DNA of 64,000 nt from Haloplanus rubicundus (GTDB lineage Archaea; Halobacteriota; Halobacteria; Halobacteriales; Haloferacaceae): the NCBI RefSeq assembly GCF_003342675.1, contig NZ_CP031148.1, forward strand, positions 2,232,001 to 2,296,000, given 5' to 3'. The translations under genes were made by a program, and so were the position numbers. The stretch's first letter is position 1; the number at the start of each line of letters is the position of its first letter. The notes beneath the pieces are model-generated. The model searched no databases. It was given only the letters and a program-made list of their open reading frames with translations, and was not told where the DNA came from. Below are positions 8,337 through 15,251 of the stretch, piece after piece.

Positions 8337-8693
8337 TCAGGCGAGTTTGACAGCCGTCCCATAGGCGATCACTTCCGAAGCGCCTTGGGTAACCTCGGAC
8401 GTTTCCATCCGGACGTTCACGACGGCGTCAGCCCCCATCTCGAGTGCATTCGCTTCCATCCGCTCGATCGCCTGATCCCGAGCATCGGCGAGCAGCGTCG
8501 AGTAGGCCTTGAGTTCTCCGCCAGCGAGATTGCGGAGCCCCTGGGTGATGTCGCGTCCCACATTCCGTGCTCGGACGGTGTTGCCGCGAGCGATACCGAG
8601 CACCTCCACGATCTCGTGGCCAGGGACGGTCTCGGTGGTGACGGTGGCGACGAGCGACTGCTCTACATCCGTCGAAATGGCTGTTGAGGACAT
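8337..8693 (-). CDS. YbjQ/UPF0145 family protein
   Basis: A 118-residue protein. I chose the ATG at 8691-8693 (MSSTAISTDVEQ) over a GTG three codons earlier. It has the family core: ETVPGHEIVEVLGIARGNTV near the start, then LRNLAGGELKAYSTLLADAR and GADAVVNVRMETSEV. YbjQ-like proteins form small pentameric rings with a putative heavy-metal-binding cavity; the cellular role is not established. Length is normal for the family. It converges on the hydrolase gene and shares the inverted repeat at 8282-8316. Confidence 0.85.
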   Translation of the reverse strand: MSSTAISTDVEQSLVATVTTETVPGHEIVEVLGIARGNTVRARNVGRDITQGLRNLAGGELKAYSTLLADARDQAIERMEANALEMGADAVVNVRMETSEVTQGASEVIAYGTAVKLA

Positions 8694-8799
8694 ATCTACC
8701 ACTAGGACGGTGGGAGAGATAATAAACCAGTAGTGACCCGTGCGTTCACGTGGTGGGCTACGGCCTCAATCGAGGCGCAGGTCACCCTGCGAACGACTG

Positions 8800-8879
8800 T
8801 AGTAGCGTTTGTAAGTCATCGCACACCCTATCGCAGGACTTCGTGCAATCGGGTGTGCAAACAGTTACAAACGCTACTA
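8800..8879. repeat. 80-bp palindromic MITE-like element
   Basis: tagtagcgtttgtaa at 8800-8814 is the exact reverse complement of 8865-8879. A nested inverted pair gcacaccc (8821-8828) and gggtgtgc (8851-8858) lies inside, so the whole element could fold into one long hairpin. It contains no ORF and lies in a non-coding gap between two leftward genes (8694-8959). Terminal inverted repeats with a foldable middle are typical of miniature non-autonomous elements. I see no second copy in this window. Confidence 0.65.
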
Positions 8880-8959
8880 TAGCGACCACGCTCGGCATCT
8901 CGCTGTTCTCGTAACTCAACAGGGACAACCCATCCGGAGTCACACGATCGCGGTTCCGC

Positions 8960-9616
8960 TCACCCGGCGATCTGTGCTATCGCGACCGCCTCGCGGTAGC
9001 ACGCGACTGCCAACAGCAGATACCCACCGATCAGCAGTGCCCACTCGCGTTGTGTCAGCGACCAGTCGCTGGGCGACTGCACGCGATCGAACTCTTCCCG
9101 CCACCGTGGGCCGGACGGCTGATGCCAGATCATGACGCCTCTGGTGGCGACCACGATGGCGACGATGGCGGTGATCTCCATCGGCCCGCTCCGCTCGACG
9201 AGTACGGTCAGCGACGGCACGATGCGCGCTCCCGTCCCGATGGCGAGCGACCCGGTCCCCCAGACGGCCCCGTACCAGGGCGCCTGGACGACCTCGATGA
9301 CGTATCCCATCGGCGTGTTCACCGAGCGGAGCGTGTTCGCGCCGATAGCGATCAGGGAGACGCCGACGTTCCACCCGAACAGCCACAGGAACTCCCGTGT
9401 GATACTCCCCGCGTACCCCGTAGATGCGCCCGGATTCCCGCCGCGTAACAGCCCCTGGGGAAAGAAGAGGTAGCTGAGGATCCACGCCGCGGTGAACACG
9501 CTCGCGACGACGATCCACAGGGAGACGAATCGGACGAGGACGTCGTCGTGGTTGACGTAGCGCCCGATTCGTTTCGACACCCGACCGATCGGTCCGGTCG
9601 GGTTCGATGCTGCCAT
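8960..9616 (-). CDS. Integral membrane protein, possibly SpoIIM-like
   Basis: A 218-residue protein with about five membrane segments, starting MAASNPTGPIGRVSKRIGRY. The stretch FLWLFGWNVGVSLIAIGANT followed by the glycine-rich YGAVWGTGSLAIGTG is reminiscent of the archaeal SpoIIM/DUF95 membrane family; the match is weak and judged by eye. A soluble loop WHQPSGPRWREEFDRV separates the last segments. No catalytic residues are evident. Confidence 0.6.
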   Translation of the reverse strand: MAASNPTGPIGRVSKRIGRYVNHDDVLVRFVSLWIVVASVFTAAWILSYLFFPQGLLRGGNPGASTGYAGSITREFLWLFGWNVGVSLIAIGANTLRSVNTPMGYVIEVVQAPWYGAVWGTGSLAIGTGARIVPSLTVLVERSGPMEITAIVAIVVATRGVMIWHQPSGPRWREEFDRVQSPSDWSLTQREWALLIGGYLLLAVACYREAVAIAQIAG

Positions 9617-9692
9617 ACGGAGGACAGTCGTGTGGTCGCGACAAATACGTTGGCGACCGTCACCCGCCCGTACTAACCGACGTCCCCGTTGG

Positions 9693-10589
9693 TTACGTGA
9701 TCGCTTCCGCTTCGGTCTCGGGCGGAAGGCCGGCGTCTTGGGGGGTTGGTGGGTCGCGATTTGCGAGGCGATCCGAACCGTAGACGACGACTAGGAGAAG
9801 TGCGATCAACACGAGGGGAAGCGCCCCCGTGACTTCGGCGAGCAGGTTCAGCCAGGGATCGGGCACGCCGTTCGGGACGAGCGCCTCCGGGTCGGCGGGG
9901 TGAAAGATGCCCATGGCGTTGACGCCGGCGTGGAAGACCGCGACGGCGAGGACGCTTCCGCCAGTGCTGTTGTACATCCACGTCCAGAGGATCGAGCCAG
10001 CGAGGATGGAGACCATCCAGAGGAGTTGCTGGGAGAGCGGCCAGCCGCCGTGGGTGGTCGTCGCGTTCAGGAACAGTGGGAGGTGCCAGGCGGCCCACGT
10101 GACGCCCACGATGGCACTCGATACCAGCGCGCTGAAGGAATCCTGGAGTATGGGCAGCATGAACCCACGCCAGCCGAGATCCTCTTGGCCGCCACCCCAC
10201 ACGGTCCCCCACGCCATCGCGAAGAGGTAGATGAACGGCGACTCGAACTCGCCGAGATCGATCGGACCACCGGCGGCGACGAACAGCAAAACGCCGAGCG
10301 AGAGGATGACGAACGGGAGTCCAATCGCGAGCGCCCACCATTTCGCGCCGATGCGCCACTTGAACATCTGCCCGATCCAGGTGCGGAGACTGCCACCGGA
10401 GGCCCAGACGACGACCGCCGCGCCGATGGGCGGGCCGAATCCGCCGAAGCCGATCAGAATCGAGTGCGTCCAGGAGGCTTCCATCCCAGAATACGCGAGT
10501 GCGCCCTGAATCGTCCAGGTGAACGCATACGCGATCGCGACGAAGCTCAGGAGGCGATGCTGATCGATCCACGTACGGAGACTAGACAT
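9693..10589 (-). CDS. CPBP family intramembrane metalloprotease
   Basis: A 298-residue polytopic protein read from [16 protein letters not shown] (ATG at 10587-10589); upstream in-frame sequence is hydrophilic and Ser/Thr/Arg-rich and unlikely to be translated. The three CPBP motifs are present: [11 protein letters not shown] at about residue 140, WAAWHLPLF at about 170 and [10 protein letters not shown] at about 223. Eight or so membrane helices are followed by a soluble acidic tail. It is closely related to the protein at 6418-7302 in motif sequence and order. No partner gene that would reveal the substrate is adjacent. Confidence 0.85.
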   Translation of the reverse strand: MSSLRTWIDQHRLLSFVAIAYAFTWTIQGALAYSGMEASWTHSILIGFGGFGPPIGAAVVVWASGGSLRTWIGQMFKWRIGAKWWALAIGLPFVILSLGVLLFVAAGGPIDLGEFESPFIYLFAMAWGTVWGGGQEDLGWRGFMLPILQDSFSALVSSAIVGVTWAAWHLPLFLNATTTHGGWPLSQQLLWMVSILAGSILWTWMYNSTGGSVLAVAVFHAGVNAMGIFHPADPEALVPNGVPDPWLNLLAEVTGALPLVLIALLLVVVYGSDRLANRDPPTPQDAGLPPETEAEAIT

Positions 10590-10683
10590 ACCTCCGATTG
10601 TGGGCACATCGCAGTTAACCGTACTCCGAGCCGCCGAATTTTCGGCACTACACTCTTCTCGACGCGTCTCGGAATCCACGCGT

Positions 10684-10922
10684 ATGCGCGACGACGTTCT
10701 CGTCGCCGTCGGCGACGTGTTCGTCGTCCGCCCCGGCGACAAGATTCCGCTCGACGGCGTCGTCGCGTCGGGCGAGGGAACGGTCGATCAGGCGTCGCTC
10801 ACCGGTGAATCAGTTCCCGTGCCGAAGGATTCGAACCACACGAGACGAGCGAAGGGGTGAATTCCGGCACGGTGTTTCTGAGCCAGAATCAGGAAGTAAC
10901 ACTAAACGCACGTCCGAACTAA
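10684..10922 (+). pseudogene. Fragment of a heavy-metal P1B-type ATPase
   Basis: From 10684 the frame reads [20 protein letters not shown] and ends in the actuator-domain motif [15 protein letters not shown]. This is the A-domain of a ZntA/CopA-type metal pump. It breaks down after about 10836. A second frame from about 10845 ([16 protein letters not shown]) may continue the domain and stops at 10920-10922. The membrane helices, the phosphorylation domain (DKTGT) and the ATP-binding domain are absent. The remnant sits between the divergent genes at 10589 and 11027. Confidence 0.7.
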
Positions 10923-11026
10923 CGTGGGGATATGAGTGTCGTTCGGCCCCGTGCTCGGTGGTCTGACGATCGGTCGGCGGGATCGGCGGTCTCGCGGCGG
11001 ATTCACGGGGGGACTACAGGCGACCG

Positions 11027-12124
11027 ATGATAGACGAGCGCCATGCGGCGATTTCGCTGAACGAGTTCCCCGATCCCGTCCTCGCCTACGCCGTGGAGGG
11101 TCGCGACGCCCGCGTAACGACGGTGAACGAGGCCTTCGAGCGACGGTTCGACGACGTCACGCCCGACGCGCCAGTCTCGACGGTGTTCGACCGATTCGGC
11201 ACTATCGAGACGTCCGGTGACGAGGATCCACTCACCCACCTCGTTCGGGGTGATCGTGTCGGAATATATCTCGACGGTGAGCGAGGCTCGTTCTTCGGAC
11301 GGGTGATCCCGTCGGACGAGAACGCCGGGTATCTCGTCCTCTCCGATCTGGGGCAGTGCCCCGACGTCGCAGACTCGCCCGCCGTCGACCAGGTCAGTAG
11401 CGTGATCAGCCACGACCTCCGGAATCCGCTCGATGTCGCCAAGGCACATCTCCAGGCCGCACGGGAGACGGGCGATCCGGAACACTTCGAGTCGATATCG
11501 AGCGCCCACGACCGGATGGAACGGATCATCCGCGACGTCCTCACCCTCACGCGGGGGGATGCCGTCGTGGACCCGTCGGAACGGGTCTCGATCGAAACCG
11601 CCGCGACGGATGCGTGGCAGTCGGTCGATACCGAACGAGCCACGCTCGATCTTTCGGACCCGCTTCCGGCGACGACCGCCGACCCCGACCGCGTCCGGCG
11701 GTTGTTCGAGAACCTGTTTCGGAACAGCGTCGAACACGGTTCGACGAGCAGTCGGTCGGAGGCCGACGATAGCGTGGAGCACAGCTCCACGGACGACCGG
11801 CGCTTCCGCGCCGGTAGCACCGTAGAGCGCGGCTTGGAAGGCGAGGATGTCCCCGACAGAGACGGCGAAGTGACGCCCGGAAGCAGCGTGACGATCACCG
11901 TCGGCACGTTGGAAGACGGGTTCTACGTCGCCGACGATGGCCCCGGTATTCCCCCCGAAGAGCGGGAGGTGGCCTTCGAGCCGGGATACTCCACGAGAGA
12001 GGGTGGGACTGGACTCGGCCTCGCAATCGTCGAGCGCATCGTCGCTGCACACGACTGGGAGATGAGCCTCACCACCGCCGAACACGGTGGCGTGCGATTC
12101 GAAATCCGATTCCAACCCCGATGA
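11027..12124 (+). CDS. Soluble sensor histidine kinase with tandem palindromic insert
   Basis: A 365-residue cytoplasmic kinase. Residues about 1-110 look like a divergent PAS-type input domain. The dimerisation/phosphoacceptor site is SVISHDLRNPLDVA with His129. The ATPase domain shows the N-box (LFENLFRNSVEHG, about 225-237), G1 (DDGPGIPPEE, about 303) and G2 (GGTGLGLAIVERI, about 325). Between N-box and G1 there is a roughly 55-residue hydrophilic insert encoded by tandem copies of the hairpin element at 11729-11790 and degenerate followers. The next gene, an HTH_10 activator, starts 46 bases downstream, and a HalX response regulator is convergent at 13728, so the three probably form one signalling locus. 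Confidence 0.9.
   Translation: MIDERHAAISLNEFPDPVLAYAVEGRDARVTTVNEAFERRFDDVTPDAPVSTVFDRFGTIETSGDEDPLTHLVRGDRVGIYLDGERGSFFGRVIPSDENAGYLVLSDLGQCPDVADSPAVDQVSSVISHDLRNPLDVAKAHLQAARETGDPEHFESISSAHDRMERIIRDVLTLTRGDAVVDPSERVSIETAATDAWQSVDTERATLDLSDPLPATTADPDRVRRLFENLFRNSVEHGSTSSRSEADDSVEHSSTDDRRFRAGSTVERGLEGEDVPDRDGEVTPGSSVTITVGTLEDGFYVADDGPGIPPEEREVAFEPGYSTREGGTGLGLAIVERIVAAHDWEMSLTTAEHGGVRFEIRFQPR
11729..11835 (+). repeat. Tandem in-frame double-hairpin element (histidine kinase)
   Basis: Unit 1 is gtcgaacacggttcgac (11729-11745), spacer gagca, then gtcggtcggaggccgac (11751-11767), encoding VEHGSTSSRSEAD. Unit 2 starts with gtggagcacagctccac (11774-11790), followed by a 5-base spacer and a different hairpin (accggcgc, ttcc, gcgccggt). 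A third, degenerate unit begins gtagagcgcggc near 11822. The 39-bp architecture is the same as at 27059-27097 and 61351-61389. Confidence 0.8.
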
Positions 12125-12170
12125 CCGAACACCTCACCGAAACCGACGGATCGAGGCGGTGGTCGTAGCG

Positions 12171-13724
12171 ATGGACGACCGACTCCAGCGGGCACCGATC
12201 GGCATGCTCGACGTCTCGGCCGACGGGACCGTCTCGGACATCAACGAGACCGGTCGGACACTGATCGGCGTCACGACCGATCCGACTGGCGCCACGCTCG
12301 ACGACGTGGTTCCGCGGTCCGTCGACGACACGCTCCTCACTGCATTCGAGGGGGCGTCCGTCACCGAGGCGGAGTTCGAGGAGTACTATCCCGACCTCGA
12401 CCGGTGGCTCGCCGTCTCCGTCGTCGGGATCGACGGGGGAGGGATCGTCTATCTCCGGGACGTGACGGCACGGCGCCGCGAGAAACGGTCCCTCGAACAG
12501 CTACGCCAGGAACGCAAACGAACCGGGCTCATCGACGACGTGCTGTCGGACATCCTCGCAGCACTCGTCGATGCCACGTCTCGTGAGGAGATTGCCGAAA
12601 CGATCTGCCGAGGGCTCGGTGAGACCGAACTGTACGAATTCGCCTGGGTTGGAGAGCGCGACATGGGACGCGACGAACTCGTCGTCCGCGCCGTCGCGGG
12701 CGAGACCGGCAAGACCTTCGAGGCCGTCCGTGACGCGGTCGACGATGGAACCGTGACGACGCCCGAGGAGCGTGCCGTCGAGAACGGCCGACTGCGGGAC
12801 GTTCAGCCACTCACTGCCAGTGTTTCGGTCCCCGAATCGGTGCGGACGGCCGGCTTCGCCGACGGCGTCCAGTCGGCGTTGGCGATTCCGCTCGTCTACG
12901 GGCCGAACGTCCACGGCGTGGTCGGGGTCTATGCCGACGGCACCGAGACGTTCTCCGACCGGGAGCGCGCCAGTTTCGAGACGCTGGGCGAGGTGGCCGG
13001 GTTCGCGATCACGGCGGTTCGGAATCGGAACCTGTTGCTCTCGGACCGCGTCGCGGAGATCACGTTCGAACTCGGCGAGGGATCGGTGCTGACTGGACTG
13101 AGTCGGTCACTCGACGCGACGTTGCAACTCGAAGGCATGGTGCCACAGGACGACGATACGCTGCTCTGTTTCGTCTCGGTGGAGGATGGCGACGTGGAGC
13201 GGATCGAGCACGAGGCCGCGGACGTCGAGGCGATAGCGAAGACACGTATCATCGACGACTCCGAGTCCGGTGGGACCGTCGGCATCACCGTCCGAGGTGG
13301 GACGCCCTTGCTCGCCGTCGCCGCGCTGGGTGGGACCGTTCGACGCGCGACCTTCGAGGGTGGAACGGGACGCCTCGTGGCCGATCTGCCCCCGGACGGC
13401 GACGTTCGCCGGATCGTGGAGACGATCAGCCACGAGTACGACGCCGAGTTCGTCGCCAAGGAGGAACGGGAGCGGTCGGTGACGACTGCCCGCGAGTTCC
13501 GCGACGAGTTGGACGACCGGCTGACCGAGCGCCAGCAGACGGTGCTTCGAACCGCGTACCTCGCCGATTACTTCGAGTCGCCGCGGGGAAGCACGGCCGA
13601 AGAAGTCGCCGCCTCGCTCGACATCACGGGGTCGACGCTCCTGCACCACCTCCGTGCCAGTCAGCGGAAGCTCCTGGATGCGTATCTCGCGGAGCGGACG
13701 GGGGCGGCCAGCGGGTCGAAGTGA
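12171..13724 (+). CDS. PAS-GAF-HTH_10 transcriptional activator (bacterio-opsin activator-like)
   Basis: A 517-residue protein read from MDDRLQRAPIGMLDVSADGT (ATG at 12171). The order is a PAS domain (about 1-95), a linker, a GAF domain (about 120-285, with SALAIPLVYGPNVHGVVGVY), a Bat-type middle domain (about 290-430) and a C-terminal HTH_10 (LTERQQTVLRTAYLADYFES and SLDITGSTLLHHLRASQRKL). It is a cytoplasmic ligand- or redox-responsive activator; the signal is unknown. It starts 46 bases after the histidine kinase stop on the same strand and is followed after 3 bases by the convergent HalX regulator. Confidence 0.9.
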   Translation: MDDRLQRAPIGMLDVSADGTVSDINETGRTLIGVTTDPTGATLDDVVPRSVDDTLLTAFEGASVTEAEFEEYYPDLDRWLAVSVVGIDGGGIVYLRDVTARRREKRSLEQLRQERKRTGLIDDVLSDILAALVDATSREEIAETICRGLGETELYEFAWVGERDMGRDELVVRAVAGETGKTFEAVRDAVDDGTVTTPEERAVENGRLRDVQPLTASVSVPESVRTAGFADGVQSALAIPLVYGPNVHGVVGVYADGTETFSDRERASFETLGEVAGFAITAVRNRNLLLSDRVAEITFELGEGSVLTGLSRSLDATLQLEGMVPQDDDTLLCFVSVEDGDVERIEHEAADVEAIAKTRIIDDSESGGTVGITVRGGTPLLAVAALGGTVRRATFEGGTGRLVADLPPDGDVRRIVETISHEYDAEFVAKEERERSVTTAREFRDELDDRLTERQQTVLRTAYLADYFESPRGSTAEEVAASLDITGSTLLHHLRASQRKLLDAYLAERTGAASGSK

Positions 13725-13727
13725 TCG

Positions 13728-14306
13728 TCACACCTCTTCGCGGTCGATTGCGTCGAACCGATCGAGGACGTCGTCGTCGGTCAGCAGCCGCCGGACGCGG
13801 CGTTCGAGTCGCTCCGCTCGCTCGGCCACGTCCGTGTACTTCCCGTGTTCCCGGCGTTTCTCGGTGCCCAGTTCGGCTTCGAGCACCGCTCGTTTGGCTT
13901 CGGCGCTGAAGTACTCCCCGAGCGTCTCGTACGCGAGAATCCGTCGCTGTTGATCGATGACGGCGCGGATGTCCTCGCGGTCGACCGGCTTACACAGATA
14001 GTCGTCGAACGGCATATCGAGGACTTCGATCCCGGGGTCGACGGCGGTGACCATGACGACGCGTCCGTAGTAGTCGCGGTCGACGAGTTCCGACAGCACG
14101 TCGTCGCCCGACAGCCCCGGCATGTGCCGGTCCAGCAGGACGATGTCGATGGACGAGTCCTCCACGGCCGAGAGCGCCGCCTCGCCGCTGTAGGCCGTCT
14201 CGATATCACAGTGATCACGCAGTCGCAGTGCGTACGCGTCCGCTACTTCCTGCTCGTCGTCGACGACGAGCGTGCGTACGTCCGCCGCGCTGTCGGTTCC
14301 GGACAT
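13728..14306 (-). CDS. HalX-domain response regulator
   Basis: A 192-residue protein read from MSGTDSAADVRTLVVDDEQE (ATG at 14304-14306). The receiver domain spans about 1-120: acidic pair D16/D17, phosphoacceptor D59 in IVLLDRHMPGLSGDDV, and the conserved lysine in YLCKPVD. The remaining 70 residues are the helical HalX domain (EYFSAEAKRAVLEAELGTEK), a haloarchaeal output module of unknown mechanism. It is convergent with the kinase/activator pair and is a likely phosphotransfer partner of the kinase at 11027; that pairing is inference. Confidence 0.9.
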   Translation of the reverse strand: MSGTDSAADVRTLVVDDEQEVADAYALRLRDHCDIETAYSGEAALSAVEDSSIDIVLLDRHMPGLSGDDVLSELVDRDYYGRVVMVTAVDPGIEVLDMPFDDYLCKPVDREDIRAVIDQQRRILAYETLGEYFSAEAKRAVLEAELGTEKRREHGKYTDVAERAERLERRVRRLLTDDDVLDRFDAIDREEV

Positions 14307-14459
14307 CGGTTTCGGGTACTCACATGGGCGTCGATACTGGATCACCATAACTGATGGCCTTCGTCGAGCGTCGCTATCTGCACTCCTAGAGTCGCGGGTA
14401 TCGCGCCGTCTGCATACCTAGCCACGCACTCCAGTAGGGAGGGACCGCTTTCCGGTAGT

Positions 14460-14807
14460 ATGTCCGCTCAGTCACCCCCTCGACCGACTCACCGGACGGA
14501 TCGAACGGACGACGTCTGCCTCTCGGCGGCCGAACTGTTCGACCTCTTCGGGGACGAGTACACCCGGCGCGTGTATCAGGCCGTCACGGCGCAGCCACGA
14601 AGCGGCCGCGCCGTCGCCGAGGCGGCGGGCGTCTCACGGGCAACGGCGTATCGCCGCCTCAACGAACTGCGTGATGCGGGGCTCGTCCGGACGGAGACGA
14701 TGGTCTGTGACGACGGCCACCACAAGGAGCGGTTCGAGGGCGTCGCCACGTCGCTCTCTATCTCCCTCGACGACGGCCTCGAGACGGCGGTCGACGTCGC
14801 CGACTGA
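14460..14807 (+). CDS. Winged-helix transcriptional regulator (ArsR-like)
   Basis: A 115-residue protein. A hydrophilic N-terminus precedes one winged-helix domain: AAELFDLFGDEYTRRVYQAV, recognition region AAGVSRATAYRRLNELRDAG, wing LVRTETMVCDDGHHKERF. The end resembles the GVATSLSISLDDG tail found in many small haloarchaeal ArsR-like regulators; the protein at 23731-24102 has the same design. It is divergent from the HalX gene, sharing an upstream region of about 150 bases. Target unknown. Confidence 0.8.
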   Translation: MSAQSPPRPTHRTDRTDDVCLSAAELFDLFGDEYTRRVYQAVTAQPRSGRAVAEAAGVSRATAYRRLNELRDAGLVRTETMVCDDGHHKERFEGVATSLSISLDDGLETAVDVAD

Positions 14808-14830
14808 GAGGGTTCTCCGACGTCGTCGGA

Positions 14831-14876
14831 GATTCTCGCCGGGGCGTCGCGGCGAGAATCTCTGGACAGGTACGAT
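14831..14876 (+). repeat. Dispersed hairpin repeat, copy 1
   Basis: gattctcgccg pairs with cggcgagaatc around a short loop. The hairpin is followed by tctggacaggtacgat. A second copy at 57693-57738 matches at about 39 of 46 positions, including the tail after the hairpin, so the two are homologous. Here it lies 24 bases after the stop of the gene ending at 14807. Confidence 0.6.
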
Positions 14877-15251
14877 ACCTCTAAGTTCCCTCGCCCAGGG
14901 ATCGACCCGAGCGTCGGACCGGGACTGTTTCCGACGGTGAAACAGGGGAGCGCCTTCTATTATCGTCGGGCCACACCGTTCTCGTGCCCGTTCCCTCCGA
15001 CGGGTGATCGGTCGTCACAGCGTGCCTCCACTGACCGCGCGTCCCCCCGCGGATCGGCCCTCCATGGCTGTGGGGTTCGCCTCCTCCGAATCTTCTAACG
15101 GATCGAGACCAGCGCGTCGTCGGGACGGTCGTTGTCGCCGCGGAGATGCACGCTCGGTCCCGGCGGGACCGCGTCACCGACGAAATTAAGACTCTCGTGC
15201 GGTATCGTCGCATATGATCGGGGTTGGCGAGGAACCGCACTGGATGCCGGT
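14877..15251. other. Intergenic stretch without a convincing gene
   Basis: About 375 bases between the dispersed repeat and the sensor kinase at 15252. All frames are rich in Arg, Ser and Pro and show no domain or hydrophobic pattern. A possible promoter (gaaattaag, about 15182-15190) precedes the kinase. I see no RNA gene. Confidence 0.4.

Noticed and set aside
11840-11925. More copies of the hairpin element at the end of the kinase insert
   Set aside because: Sequence after about 11835 has acidic, hydrophilic codons but no paired arms, so it is not counted as a copy.
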